From contig CM049318.1 of assembly GCA_026874595.1 (NCBI GenBank), positions 21,863,456 to 21,927,455 of the forward strand: a stretch of DNA of 64,000 bases. The letters are read 5' to 3'. The translations under genes were made by a program, and so were the position numbers. The notes under the pieces were generated by a model. It did not search any database. It had not been told where the DNA came from and saw nothing but the letters and a program-made list of their open reading frames with translations. Below, piece by piece: positions 1 to 15,600 of this stretch; position 1 is the stretch's first letter, and the number at the start of each line of letters is the position of its first letter. Origin of the DNA: Sipunculus nudus. Taxonomy: Eukaryota; Annelida; Sipuncula; Golfingiida; Sipunculidae.

Positions 1-2545
1 TGACCTTGACCTTGAAATAAGTTACTATGCTTTGAGAACTACTTTATCGGAACCTCAATAAATCAATCTTCCACTGATTCCACTGAAACTGTGAGATTGT
101 GTCAAAATAATAACATATACAAATATTTCGTGCAAAAATAGGATATAATCTGCTTTAAGGGCCTCAAATTGACCTTGACCTTGACCTTAGGCCTTAATTG
201 TACCCCAGATGGCCATGAAATCATGCTTATCATGTCGGCCATGCTTGAAAACATACAACTAGATACCAAGATTATCCAAATCTGGGAAGGCATTCCAGAA
301 ATATTGTGATCCGAAGGTTGCATTGCATGATTGTGGCAAATCACCGATAAAGGGGGGAAGGGTTGGCTTTTTTTGAGCTGCAGGGCAGAACTACCGTCTG
401 TGCAACTTAAGACTGCCATATTCTAATGTCCCAAAGTATACTTCAACGGAAAATACACCTAAGATTAACAATAAAATTTTGAAATTAAATCGATGTATCC
501 CAGGGACTATTATGGCTAGTGCTATTATTGAATGTGTATTTGTGATATGTTTCCACCTGCAACCCTTGTTTTGAACAGTTGCTTGTATTTTGTAATTATA
601 TTTTAACTTGGCCCGGGCCAGTCAGAAGTTTCTTTAAGTCTAGTTTAGTGTTGAAAAATGAGGAAGTCTTTTGTTTTCTTTTGTGTAAACTCAAATGTAG
701 TATTATACTGAGTGTCCCTGAAGGCCTGAGAGGGCCTTGGCTGACCATAAGCTTTATTATTAGGGCATATAAATTCTTGAATATGGTGTAAACTTATTTG
801 TCTTTAAGCTAGTTTGTACACAGTCATTAATAGAGACCTCAGCTGGGCCTGGACTGGCCTCAGGCTCAGTTATTAAGAAGCTTAAAATGCAGAAGACTCA
901 TTTGCCTTATGTTATAACTTTCTGCCCTCACTTATTATATCAGTTTGAGCTGATATAATCTGTTTTTTTTATGCCTGAGGTATCTTGCAGTGTAATAGAA
1001 AATTAAAGATTGCATTAAGGTTCTTCTATTTTTTGCATATACACTCTCAGAATAACAATTTCAATAAAACAAAATTTCTTCAAAATAATTAAAATTTTTA
1101 ATTAATAAATGGACCAGACCACTTGGACTGGTCTGCTCTTGGTACAATGTTGCCTACAGCTAGACCAGACCAGGACTGGACCGCTGTTTTTCATCTGAGT
1201 GAAAAAAAATGGGAAATATGGTATCAAGCTATAAGCCTTATTTTCAAACAAATGAACTATCCTTTTGAAGAATTGTTTATACATAAATGCAACTAAAAGC
1301 TGTAAAAAAATATTTGTGACAAGCAGCTTAAAGCATATACCTAACTCTCGCCATAAAATTTTCCATAAGAGTAAAAATATGTTTATTGACTCGTAATTAA
1401 CCATGAGTAAGCAGCTCTGTATATACGAATGGGTTATACCTCACACTTGTACAAGGCTGGCTTATCAACAGAACCAATCAACAGAACCCTAAAGAAATCA
1501 GTTGAGCACCCTAGATGTCAGCACTGCAGGTGCCAACATGTCTTTGAAGAGCAATGCTTGTCTGCGGTTGTATACCTTATGAGGTGGATGGGGAGAAGTG
1601 GATATATATAATTTCAACAATTTTTGTCTACCTGTCTGACAGTGTACCATGTATATAAAACATTATTGAAATGCTGCCACTTTATACTTTTTTAAAAGGA
1701 TTATTTTTAATACTTTTTTGTACTTTTTTCAGGTGTAAATACTTTTTTGTACTTTTTTTTAGCAAAATAGCATGGTCAGTCTGGGTAATCCAGTGGTATA
1801 TCAAAAGATTAAAAAGAGTTATAATGAGATCTGACTAAGTGCTTTCCCAGTGTCTTTTGAGGAATGTGTGTTCTCTGTTGTGTGGAATTTATGCTGAGCT
1901 GTCGGTGTCTGTATATTACGGTTTATTCTGACCAGGCAGGTTAGATACTTCAATATGGGATTTTGCTGATGCAGCTTCTCCTGTAGATGGAGGAGATGAA
2001 TGACTGGCTGGCAAAGCCAATTTGAGCAGGCAAGCTTGTTTCTGTCAGACAATTATTAGCATGGAGAAAACTGACTTTCACCACTTTGTTAGATTATATA
2101 CCCTATTGACTCTAATTAATTGCACATGATCATTGAATAAATATGAGGTTACAATAGTTTCAAACCAGAACGTACAATACATTCAAGGAAACAAGTTTGT
2201 AAAACTTGACCTTTATCAATGACTGAAATACCCTTATCATCACCCATATATCATCCTACAAGGACAAGATATATTAAGATCAAATTCTAATGCAAACTGT
2301 GTCAAATGCAGCAATTTCTTCTGTCTTTTCAGGTTTCTGTAATATATTTTAACACTGCATGATAAATATGATAACTAATATGAGTCATGAAGATCGGCAA
2401 TTAAACCACAGTGCCCAGTACACACACAGCTGAGTTAAATGAATGGGCTGGTCAGGTTGGCACTAGTTGTTCGCTACAGTTTTTTAAGCAGGCAGTCGCT
2501 TACTGCCTCCACACACGAGAGTACCAGTATTAGCAATATCTCGTA

Positions 2546-2672
2546 TTGGGTCTGATTGTATGTACCTATTTTTGTGTATGTATGTACCTATATTTGTGTA
2601 TGTATGTACCTATTTTTGTGTTGTATGTACCAATTTTTGTGTATGTATGTACCTATTGTATGTATGTTGATT
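2546..2672 (+). repeat. Short tandem repeat, unit about 22-24 bp (TGTATGTACCTATTTTTG)
   Basis: About five imperfect copies of TGTATGTACCTATTTTTGTG differing by small indels. A related GTATGTAT run lies at 3087-3126. Two overlapping short open frames here (MYVPIFVYV-type) are simply translations of the repeat. Confidence 0.85.
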
Positions 2673-2699
2673 TTCTTAAATTTGAAACAAGCAATTTTA

Positions 2700-2840
2700 T
2701 GTCCCCTGCTTCCGCCTCTTGTTATCCTCCATGCTTGCAGGCTATCAATAAGTGTCACTTTTCATTTTCACCTTAGGATGCCGCCACATGTCATAGTGGC
2801 TATGTTTTAGTTTTCATTGCCCCTGAAGATGTCTCGATAT
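2700..2840 (+). repeat. Dispersed repeat, copy 1 (second copy 4258-4405)
   Basis: Shares long stretches with 4258-4405: both have ATGTCC..C.GCTTC.GCCTCTTTGTTA near the start and TGTTTTAGTTTTCATTG(T)CCCCTGAAGATGT near the end. Direct orientation. No coding content seen. Confidence 0.75.
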
Positions 2841-3526
2841 GTATACCATATATGTGTTTGTATGCACAGAAACAGAATATAAGTGTTGTAAATGGTTCGC
2901 TGCTTTTCATTAAAATGAGTTTTAAAATTTTCTGAACAGATAACATTTCAAACAGGATTAGGATACAGGAAGCTTGACATGCTCACGCATATACCAGCAA
3001 CAAACTTATAGAAAATGGTTGACCTGACATATCCATTACCTCAATTATCCAATCAAAATTTATTCGGATATTCGAGGTTCCACTGTATGTACCTAAGTTT
3101 TGTATGTATGTATGTATGTATGTATAGTATATCTGCAGGATTTATTTCTGTACATGTAACTCAAAACTAAAAAAACTAGAACAAATTTTTACTGGAAGTC
3201 TTAAAGGTTAAAAAAAAATAGTAATTCTAGTTTATGTTTCACTACCAAGATGGCAGGAATGATAGGTCTGTAACTGTCTAAACAGATTCTGCAAGGATTG
3301 ATCTGGATGCAAGTGGAGAAGTATAAAGTTATGTCTGTTTGTACATCTGAGTCAAAGCAATATAGAAAGAACTGCCACTTAGATTACATCTTGTGAATGA
3401 ACTCAGAACTAGTGTGTCAGGTGGGTTGTGAAGCACTGAACGAGTTGATTAAATGTGAAGTGATATGGATAATATTGTGTTGGTGGAGGTATGTGCTCTC
3501 GGAGTGCCATCTAGTCTCATACAGAC

Positions 3527-3643
3527 CTGGCCAGACTTCATCATGTATCTGTCAGACAACAGCACTATCAGCTGCTGTTTGGCGAGACTGATGTCCAGAT
3601 CAGACAACACTACAGCATGGAAGGCCTGGTCCCAAGCTGCAAA
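3527..3643 (-). CDS. GH63-like gene, coding exon 9 (last one visible)
   Basis: Acceptor ATATTTTAG; encodes [17 protein letters not shown], then [22 protein letters not shown], 39 codons, phase 0 at donor GTCTGT (3526). AAWDQAFH carries the conserved Asp of the barrel. The family's next block (GQ-IPAYEW…) was not found between 1 and 3526, so the next exon is probably outside the window. Confidence 0.88.
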
Positions 3644-6600
3644 CTAAAATATATAACAAACCATCAAATAAACAGCAAGCTCACGCTAATAAATGTACTC
3701 TGATGAAAATTACAATATAAATTTCACTAAGATTGTTCATCCTTAAGTTAGACAGTTTTTCTTTTTATGATTCCTAGAACTCCTAGACATTTGAACAAGG
3801 GAGATCTAAATATCTCAATATAAACTTTTACTAACATTGAGGCAAAATGATTAGGTTCATACACTTTATGAGGATTAACATTTCCTAACTTTTCATGACC
3901 TTACAAAGACCATTTAAAAAAAGGACATAATTTTTCACCTTGTGGATGCAATGGGTCTGATCTTGTGGATGAAACCTATTTCTGCATAAGGACTGCACAT
4001 GTAATAGAAACATATCTTTACATATAATAACATTTATCTAAAACAACATGAGCTTTTGATCATATCCAGACATTAAATGCCTTTTCAAGAACCAGAACAT
4101 TTCATAACTTAACAGGATCTTTATGTTTATATGGAATATAGATACAGTAAAACCTTGCAACATTGACCACCAACAGGACCTTGATAAAATGGTCAGATTT
4201 TCAAGGTGGTCGTCTAAGCGAGGTCTTACATAAAGAGCAAACAAGCAAATTTGTGGAATTTATGTCCTCCGCTTCTGCCTCTTTGTTACTTAAGCTTGCC
4301 TTCTCAATATTTATCAGTTTTTATTGTCTCCTGAAGAGTCTCCACATGTCATATTGACTGTGTTTTAGTTTTCATTGTCCCCTGAAGATGTTTCCATATG
4401 TCATAATTTGTTGTGAACTGGAAACAAAAGGGAACATTTTTTTTTGTATTGGAGCTGGTAATAATTACTTTTCATACACACACTCCAAAACCAATCCCAA
4501 CCAAGGTATGCAATCACTTACCCAGATTTGAATGAAGTCAGATAATATTTAAGAAAGATCACATGGAAACGAAAACCTGACGGACGGACAGACAGACAGA
4601 CAAACCCAAATCAATGTTCCCTGTTCCAAGGTGGCGGGGGACAAAAGAATCAGGACCGTGAACAGGTGGTCATTATATAAGGGGTTAATAAACCAGGGGG
4701 GTTGTAAGGTAAGGTATTGTTTTAACAATAAAGAAATTCTCCTGACTTGGAAGTATTTGAGTACTCTCCTTGTTCAGTCATACATTTCTATTTCTTTCAT
4801 CTGGTGTATAGACTGGATATACAGATTGCCAAAGAGAGACATTAAAAATAAATTTCTTGTACTTCTGTATACATACCCATGGGAATTCCCATTTATCTGG
4901 CATACACATGATGTCACCCTGTGGCTCAAATTTTTGTTGCATTAATTCCTCTGCACTCTTCCCTGCAGAACACGGAAAGTTTACATTATTACTGAACTCA
5001 TTTTATCTAGTAATCATTATAACCAATATAATCATTATTTTAAACAAATGTTTTGTGTTCTTAATATTAGGCACAGGTGTTGATCTAGTAATATGTATCT
5101 TGCATAAATCACCTTTACTTTGCTAGATAACACGATTTTGACTTTTCTCGTTGTATCCTAATATCCCATGTACTTATACATAGACCCAGTACTTATAAAA
5201 TGGAAGGTGATACACTGTTTTAAATTAGTAGATACTCTCAGGAGTCACTGTAAATATGTCTTCACATCCCAGATAATTATACTTTACACTAGTTTACATC
5301 AGGATTTTTCCAATGACTTCCTCAAACTTATTTTTTTAATATAAATCAGGTGACACAAATAAAGAAACAGTCCTCCGTGCCAGCAAGAACACAGTGATCA
5401 TATCTAGAGATCTTTTTCTTCATACACTAAACACTTGACATGATGATGATTGTTAGTTTCTTTTGAGTCAATCATGTTTTTCTCCTTATCTGCCTCTGGA
5501 AAGACACTTTCGGGATTAAGTAATTAATTGTTCATATAAGCCATAATCACAAAAGAAAAAAGATGAGCAGTTGTACACAGCTGGACACAGCACGGAAAGA
5601 GATCATTTAGATACTCCTCTGCTATCCTCTGGAACAATTTTCCTCAACATATCAAGGATGCCTCAAGTGTTCTGTGTTTCAAAAGACTACTGAAAACACA
5701 CCTTTTCCAGTTGCTACATTATTAGCCATTATTATTCACTTTGTTTGGATTCTCCAGTATTTAGTTTTCTGCATATCGATCTTTTAAGTCATTTGAATTG
5801 TATTATCTGTCTCTCAAATTCTTTTTAATCATCTTAATGCATCCTACTGTGTACATCGCCTTAGAGCTATTGTACTTAAAATACAGTGAATTTGGCACTT
5901 TAATTTACTTGAATAAATTAAATAGATAAATAAATAATTGAACAAGAAACAAGTTCAAAGGATTAGTGTGCGCCACCTTTAGACAGTTACAAGTGAGTTG
6001 GTGGAAAAGTTCATGTTATCAAAGTTGTATTTGCAGATCAATTGACTATTTTTTTCAGAAATGTATGGTAACCTACTGAGGGGTATTTGGAGGTTAATAA
6101 TACTCACTTTAATTTATTAGTTGTTGACAAGACTAAAAGAGTGTTTAATATTAACCTACCTTGTGTCCAGAGTCTATGATTGTAACAGTAGAACTGTTTA
6201 CTCCACAGTAATCCAGCATATGCCTGTCTCGCAACTTTTTGTAAAGATTCTGGCAAACTGGTGGGTAGCATCTAAAAATATTGATTATTTTAAGTATTTT
6301 GTCAGCAAGGACATTTGATACTACAGTACAGTATTTTCACATCCAATACAATGTTCATGTTATGATGTATAGTGTTATGATTTGTAGTGTGTGTTTTAAA
6401 ATAATCATTTTACTGCAAGTCTTCTGGTTGAAAAGTTCAACTGCCCACTTTTAACTGGATTATAGTTAACTATATGATGGGCAAACGGCTACTCCAATGA
6501 TTCAGACTGTCTTGGATGAGGACAGGATGAATAAAGAAGAAAAAAGTTTGTCTTCAATATAGAATGTAACCTCAGATTCAAAAATGGAAGTTTGGGTTAT

Positions 6601-9600
6601 AAGGTTTTAAAAAATAAAGAAGCCAAACTTATAGTATTTAGTCATATAAATTATGTAAATGACTCAAATGTCAATCAGTATCATACAGGTCTATCATGTA
6701 AAGTGTAATGGAAAGAATATTAATACAGATTTAACTTTATATTCAATATAACTATGATATCCATGGGAAATATACCAAATAAACCGATATGTGAAAAAAT
6801 CATTTTAGTATGTTAATGAAAATAAAATGTAAGTATGAAAGGTTTTATCAGATTACATAGCATTAATAATAGCAACACTTATCCAATCCCACATTTTCCC
6901 CCTACTATTATGGGACAGTTTTGGAACATGTCTTTTCAATCCTATGAAGTTTCAATCTTTAACTCCAAACTAAAACATCTCTAAAACATTTAATATTTTG
7001 TTTGAACATTTATCGCTCATATTCAATACAAATTTCAAGAGAAAGGCAAATCTGGATAAAAAGTATCAATGCTCCAAATAAAAAAAAATTATAAATGACA
7101 CATCTATGACGCATTACCTTTTTGTAGACATCATCAGTTTCAGACAATTTCTTCTGGAACACAGCATCAAAAGACTCCCCTAAGGCCTGTGGTGGTGTCT
7201 CATTATGTAGGTACAATCTACAGTGGACCTGTACTGCCTCACCACCTTGGACTCTGAGATGGAAGTAGGCGCCACATTTGGTGCCTCTCTGTGCTGGGTT
7301 AACTGCTTTGGTATCACCTGAAAACATGTCAATCACAATGATATTTACTGTAAAGTGCCTAACAGTGTACGCTGCTTCATTAGAATACACACCCAATTTT
7401 TTCTCACGATGTTTAGACATTCATGCACACACACTAATTCTGCTAAAGTCCCTGACAGACTATACGCACCTAATTTAGATTAAACCTGCTCCAAGTCATA
7501 CCATATATGATGGAATATTTCCTAAAATTAGATTACCATGCATTCATGTTTTTTTAAGCTGTGAAAAAATACATAAGTGTACATATATATATCTCAATGT
7601 ATTTTACCTGTATCTCTATTCATGACCCCTATCAGATAGTGACATTCCAGCTGCTGAGATATCTGATCTTTTGTCAGTTTTTTTTCTATGTCTGAGCCAA
7701 TAACAGTGTAAATTGTAGACTTGACCAATGAACAATGGACAATGAAAGATTGCAGAAAGCATAACCATAGGTCAACTATGACAACAAATGTTATCTTATC
7801 AAGAAAGAATACCTGCTGCATAGTATAATATTACATACCTAGAGCCTGATTTGGGGCAAAATACCATTACACCATCTGGTGTTATATGCTTATACTTTCT
7901 CTGGTCAAAGGGTAGTTCAGATGTAGGTAAGAAACCATACAATACATTCTTACATTAAATGTTATATACATTTTGAATCCTGAACTTAAGAGGTCTTAGC
8001 AATTTACTATCACCTAATGTGGCAAAATGGCACCCCAAATGGTGCAGAATACTCCTGTCACATATCTCGTGACCTCTGACCTCGTTAAATATAAGTGAAA
8101 TTTCCTGAGAATGTAATACAGGTGAGAAATCATTGATTAATATTCATAATGAATTTCATGAAAATCTGTCAGGTTTTGGTAAGTCATCATGACACGACCA
8201 AAGTCTGGTGACCTCTGACCTCATTAAATATACAAGGATTTTGCTGGGAATCAAACTTTGGTGAGATATTATACTTATCAATATTTCTGTAGTGTTTTTT
8301 TCAAAATCCAATGTATTCCTTGTAAGTTACAGTAGCGACAGAAGAAAGCAGTCCTTTGACCTTATTAAATGTGTGGATTTTGCCCATAACCTAACTCAGG
8401 TGAGATAATCCATTGGTAAGTAGTCATGGTGAGTTTTGTGAAAATCCATCATAAGTCCCAGTAAGTTATCATGGCCACATTAAACATCAACAGACAGTCA
8501 ACTGGATGGCCAGATATACCATGGGTATATACCGTAATCCGTTCCATCACAGACAGGCATTTAAAAATGATATCATAAAACTTCAGAATTTTTAATATAA
8601 ACAGTCATCTAAAATAAATCAACGAATAATGATTTAATGGCATAACAGTATACATAAACTTAATCAGTCACTATTGCTCTGATACAGCTATTTGCTTTAT
8701 TTATATTTTAAATCCATGTGACTAACTTAATTAAAGCTTAGTCTGTGAATTCAGCTGTTCTGTTTTATTTTGTATATAGGAAACCTGTGTGATTGACCCA
8801 CTGTCTTAAAAGACCGACCACCTATAAAGGCATTCTTAAATTAACCATTAGCATGTTTTAGCTAACCTGTCAAACTGGTCCATCTGGGAATTAAGAAAAC
8901 ATTTGACCAGTCTAAGCCTATTTCAACTGTATTTGCTTTAATAACATCACAAATACCTACCTTTAATGATGTACCTGTGGAATGCATCTTTATAGAACCC
9001 TGTTGGTTGCTTCTCTGGTTTCTGGATGTGGATTTTCCTACTTTGTGGACAAGTCCATCTCCTCATCCCTTCATCACCACTACTACTCTCCCTTTCCTCA
9101 TCCTCATCACCTTTATCATCAGCATCCATTCTGCTGCTGATGAAAGTCACAGGAACATTAGGATTTCTCCAGCATCTCCCCTGTGACAATCTATCAGGAT
9201 TTGTCTCATTTTCTGTGAACAGGAACTTTACTTGGTCACTCTCTGAAGGTCCACTGGCTGTGAATTCATATGTTCCTAGTTCCTCGTGTTCACAGACCAC
9301 CTTCCCATTGGAAAGACGTAGGCAGGGTTTAGTGGCTCCATGCCCTGCTACATCCCAAGTATTCCTGTTAAGGATCAAAACAAAATTTTCAGTTAATGTA
9401 GATCATCATTTTGTTAGGAAATAAGTAACTGTACATTTCAAAAATTTAAATTCTGAATAAATTCAAAACTGTCTTATCTAAAATAAATAATTATTTTTCT
9501 TTCCTTTATATATTCTAATGTGCAAAATTTCAGTAGGTAGAGTGAAAATTATGATTTTCAGTAGCTGTCACATTGCCAATTTCCTGGAGGTTGCCATCTA

Positions 9601-12600
9601 AGCTGGGTTGGTTATGATAGGACTACACTGAAAGAAAAATATTTTTCTATTTTTACACAACTTTAAAAAATGCCCCTACTTGCAACCAATCATTATTGAT
9701 AGAGAACAGTGGGATTTAATAGACCGGGGAACTTACAGGGGTTTAAATAAATAATAGGTATGGGGAGTACTTTTGCACTCAAGTTTTTGCCTCAACCAGA
9801 AAAGGTATGCATTTATACCCATTTGAGTTTGTCTTTGTATATGTGCTTGTGCACAAGATAACTCATGCAGTCATGGATGGAATCTTCAGAGCATTTCAAG
9901 AATTGGCCAAAGAAGAATTGGTTAAATTTTGGTGTGGATCTGGCACATGATCCAGATCCATAAACATCATCAAGGAATAGTCACACATATACAGTCAATT
10001 ATGCATGAATGAACCTTTGAATATGGGTTGAATAAGTGAAAGCCGAGGCATTATTGTCTTTTATGAGATAATAATAATGATAATATATAGTATTTATATA
10101 GCGCCCATTCTCCGATGGTCAGACGCACAGCAAAATTCCCACACACACACACACATACATACCCACATACAGTTTCATGGAAATCTACTCCCTGTGCCTG
10201 ACCCAAGAAAAAGAATGATGCATATTAATTACCCACAGCTTTCCGAAAGAGATACTTTTTTAAAATAATTTTAAAAGATACAAGAGTTGGAGATTTTCTA
10301 AGTGTAATGCGAAGTGAATTCCAAACTTTTGGGGCTCTGAAATGGAAGGAAATTTCACCAGCTTTCTTATTACACTTTGGTATACTGAAAAGATTTCTGC
10401 CAGCCGAGTGCAGTATACACAGAGGCCAAAAGTTTTGTAATTTTTTAAGACAAATAATACAAAATCTCTTGTGGGGCAGCATTCCATCGTGAAAGAAACC
10501 CTGCTGATTATGTATAAACAGACCTGGCACATGGCAGAAATGGAACTAGAAGACAACTGATGGCATGGAACATAAATAAAAAATTAGAATGACCTTTTCA
10601 CAATATGCCTTTTTTACTTCTGTAGATTTGTATACTATTCTAGTGAATGCAGACGCTAACTGTATGGTCTGAACAAAAGTCATGGAGGTGAAATGGGAAC
10701 CATGCTGGAGGTCAACCAGTAGCACCTTAAATGACTGGAGATACAACATCTCTGTATTATTAAAGTCTATATACATAGGATTTTCATTTAATTCAACTAT
10801 GCTTACAGGATATAAAAGTTCATTCACAATTACTTAATTTTAAAAAAAGGACAGACAGACTGGTACACAAACAAAGCTGATAATATATGAAGTTTCAATT
10901 ATTTCTTTATTTTTTTTTATATCAAATTGTCTTAAGTTTAACATCTGCAATATTACACAACTGAATATATAAGTTGCTTTCAAATTTCATACTTAAATAG
11001 CTTTAATCCATCCACATACAGCATATGAAAGTTATTTCAACAATGCTTATAGGAAAAAATTCATAATTAATATATATCTAATGATAATGGAGAGATGATG
11101 GACAGACAGAGCTGATCACTTTCTGCTCCATTTTTCTGAGGCAAGAAAAAGTAAATAAATTTTACACATTTGCAATAAAAACTAATGTCCCAGTGCACAA
11201 GTGCAAAGGCAGCGGGGGGGGGGGGGGGGGAGGGGGGGGGGAGGGGGGGGGGGGGAAGGTGGGATTTACAACATTTCTGTATATACATACAGGGCAAACA
11301 AAGACTGATCTCCAATTTTGATGAGGCAGGAAAATAGTGAACAAATGTTTGTATTAGATCCTCATTTTTTTATCACATCATTTTATTATTTTAATTTTAT
11401 ATTTCTATACATTTCCAATATAACAAATATATCTGGAAATAAAAGTTGATTCATAATTCTAAATTGCTTCATCATAAATCTCAGGATTGTGAGATAACAC
11501 CACATCATGCATACAAACTTTTATAAATTTATTTTTTACAACAAAAAAATAAATCTTTTAACAATAAATATACCTAACAATAATTATCTAAAAATAATAC
11601 TTGATTCAGATTTCACAATTTTAGATTGCAGCTTTATTTTTCCATAATTTGCTTTATATTTTATAAATCTATGCATACTGATGAATCTAATTCTATTTTA
11701 ATTGGTTAAAATCATTTGAAAGAAAATTGATTTCTTCAAAAATGCTACATTTAACCAAAATGGCATCTTTCGGATTACTCCTTAATTACTTTTCATGGAA
11801 AGTTATGTATATTGGAGTGGAAACAGCATTACAATTAACAAAATCAGTGCAAACACAAACAATTACTCCATACCACTTGCTAGGTAGGGTTGGCTGGGGG
11901 GGGGGGGAGAGGTGGTATGAGAATAACTGTACACCTGTACTCCGCCAGTGACTGTAACAAATCAGGAACCCTGGCATAGCTGACTTCCAGTAACCAGGAG
12001 TGGGCTGCCTGCATCTGGACAAAGCAAGTGACTACAATTGAGCCTCAAGAAAAAATTCAATAATTAGCCTAATTTTTAAGCTTAAATTTTCAAATTTCAG
12101 ATTTAAACAAATTAAATACTTACATTTACATGCTGTGAAAATTGAATCAAAGACCCATAAAAACAACAAATTTGATGACAATCCAACCAGCCTTTCATGA
12201 GGAATCTGTCAATTTGTGTGTAATTTGCATTATTTCTGGGATGCTCAAACATACCCCAAAACTCTGAGAATATAGGTCACTGTGACCCAATTTCAGGTTT
12301 CTCGGGAGAACTTTTGGGGAACTCTCAGGATGTTGAGTTAGAAGATTCTGGGCCCCATGGTTATGATTTGTGTTCTACTTTGGTATCAAATTTTCAATTA
12401 TTCTGAGGGGTGCTTATAAGCCGCGAAGCTCAGAACATATGGGTAACAGTGATCTTAATTCACGTTTCCAAGGAGACTTTTCACAGATCTCCCTGGATGT
12501 CAAGTTTGAAGATTTTAGGACCAATGGTTACAATTTGAGCCCTGTTAAAGGACGACCACATCTTTGAAGGTCTCATAAATAGCGAAAAAAAAATGTGTTA

Positions 12601-15600
12601 AAATTTTTTTTAAAATTTAGATGGTGCCACCAGTCCACAAGATCTGATGAAACACTCCATGATGAATATGCATTCAAAGAATCAGGGTGATTAATGCAAT
12701 AGTTGTTCAGATACAGGAGCTTTTGTATCAAATTTTTAGATATTCTGGGAGGTACTTCTAAGACCCATAGCTCAGAAGATATGGGTAACAGAGACCTAAT
12801 TTCAGGTTTCCATGGAGTTTTTTATGGACCTCCCAGGATGTCAAGGAAGAAGATTCAAGCTCTAATATTTATGATTTGTGCCCTGTTACAGACGACCTCA
12901 TCTTTGAAGGTCTCAAAAATAATGATAAAAATGCGTAAAAATTAAAAGAAGTCCTGGTGGCACCACCAGTTTGCAGGAACTGATGAGACACTCCATGATG
13001 CATATGCATGCAAAGAATAATGCCAATCAATGCACTAGTGGTTCAGATACCAGAGCTTTTGTATCAAATTTTTTAGTTATTCTGGAGGGTAATTCTGAGC
13101 CCCATAGCTGGGACAATATGGGCCACAGAGACCTATTTTGCAGGTTTCTAAGGTGACTTTTCATGGGCCTCCCAACATGTCAAGAAAGAAGTTTCTAGGT
13201 CTTTTCATTACAATTTGTTCCCTGTTAACAGATGACTGGATCTTTTAAGGTCTCAAAAATAGATGAAAAAAATAGCAAAAATTGAAAAAAATACAGGTGG
13301 CCCCACCAGCTTGCAGAAACTGATGAAACACTCCATGATCAATATCCATGCAAAGAATCATGGTGATCAATGCATTAGTTGTTCAGATACTTGAGCTTTT
13401 GTATCAAATTTTTCATTATTCTTTGGGATACTTTGGAGCCCCATAGCTGGAAGAATATGGGTAACAGAGACCTAATTCCAGATTTCCAAGAAGACTTATC
13501 ATGGACCTGTCTGGATGTAAAGTGAGAAGATTCCAAGTCCAGGGGTTACGATTTGTGCCCTGTTAACAGATAACGGCATCTTTTTAGGTCTCAAAAACAG
13601 AGAAAAAAAATTGTAAAAAATCGAAAAAATACAGATTGCGCCACCATTCTGCAGAAACTGATGAAACACTACATGATCAATATCCATGCATAGAATCATG
13701 GTAATCAATGCAACAGTTGTTCAGATATCTGAGCTTTTGTATCAAATTTTTCATTATTCTGGGGGGGAACTTCGGAGCCCCATAGCTTGAAGAATATGGG
13801 TAACAGAGACCTAATTCCAGGTTTCCAAGGAGATTTTTCATGGACCTCTCTGGATGTAAAATTAGAAGATTCCAAGTCCAGTGGTTACGATTTGTGCCTT
13901 GTTAACGGACAGATGGCTGGATGGCCGGACGGACAACGGACAAAGAGTGATCGCTATAGCTCAGATGACTTACAGTCAGCTGAGTTAAAAATTACAAAAT
14001 TCAAATATAAATATGGAGATACAATTTAATCATAATTGAACAAAGTTATAAACTTGAAAAAAAATTCTCTTGCTTCAAAAATTTCATGTTAAGTGGGTAA
14101 ATATTTTTCGTGATTTTTTATAAAGTGCATTATGATCAGGCCTATTACTTAAAGAAATTACTTTTTAAAGACTTAATTCTGGCATGAATATAAGAAATAT
14201 ATAGGAGAATACTTCTTGTAAATATTAAGATAAACAGACCAGTGGTTTTGATATTAGGCAGTCCTTAAGTGTGATAGCAGGTTTTTAATTAAAATTTGAG
14301 GTTTTTCCTTAATTTCCAAAAGGAACAAAGTTGCAGTGACCCAGTTTTCAATTTGGTATGATATCTTTGGGACATCTAACAGTATCCCAATTTCGGATTC
14401 GTAGGTCAAATGGTTTCAGAACGTGCCAGTCTAACAAACATGCAGACAGACGGACAGAGGGATGGACGATGGACAATGGCCCACAACTATAGCTCAGATG
14501 ACATATAGTCAGCTGAGCTAAAAATACACCCTGGGGACTAAATCACTCTGTGACATTGTCAACAGGATGAATTTCTTGCAAGTATTAAAATGTGAATTCA
14601 GGATTCAGTGTTTTATTCAAATAACTGTGAAGTGATCCAGCACTGAATGTCCAGCATGGCAGAGTATGAAAAGATCATTCCTCATTTTTAATCTTGTAAT
14701 TAAAGAATACTAAAAGCATACAAGGGACCACAAAAATGGTTATTCACAAATACATGACAAAGTACAAGGTATATTAAATGGTAGATATACTTAACATCTG
14801 TTATTATCATCCACATACAAAATCTGTCACATTTGTGAATATCACCAAATTGAAACTCAGCACCTGTCAACAGAGGCTGTTTTGCATGTGACCAATGACC
14901 TTGACTGCCTTAAGTGGGTGTGATATGTTGTAAAATGTAGACTGATTTCTCATATTTTTATATAATTCAGTTTCTTAAATAAGGTGTAATGTAGGTATTT
15001 ATTTACCTTGATGAAAATCAGATCCTTTAATCCTCTGTTTTACAATATCATTGCTTACTTTGAAATGTATCCAATGAAAATATTCATGAGGGAATGAAAC
15101 AGACTATAATTACTGTAAGTGACCAAGTGAGTGCTCCTGACCTAAAACACACCCCTCATGGTCCTGTTTCAAGGCAAACTGTTCATTGCTACAAGCAAAA
15201 TCTTCATTCTTTTAAGTCATAAATGACCATATAAGTCATATATTCTTTTTTGAAGGAACACTCTAAATACAAGATTCAAATTTAACAATGTTATATGATA
15301 GTCAACCATTCCAGTCAGTGATTAGACAAAGCCAGACAATCTATGGCTATAAAGGTGTGTATGTTTGTGTGTGTTGGGGGGTGGGGGTGGGACTCTGGAT
15401 TCAAGGATCTGAACTGTCACATTTTAATAAAGTTAATCATTATCAGTTCTTATTAGGCTGTTTATGGTAATTCTGTACCAGAAGAATGAATGGTAAGAAT
15501 ACCATAAACACTATAAAATCACTGACCTGAACCACAGTGTTGGTACGATGTGAATATCTTTCTCTTCTGGGCCTCTGTTGTACACAGTGTAACGACACAG

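Larger units (their letters stand above)
1..3526. other. Intron and left-edge sequence of the GH63-like gene; no exon recognised
   Basis: AT-rich DNA with short GACCTT runs (1-15, 170-190) and the repeats listed separately. I read the minus strand for the remaining catalytic-half exons and found no convincing block. Short open frames here have no recognisable content. Confidence 0.5.
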
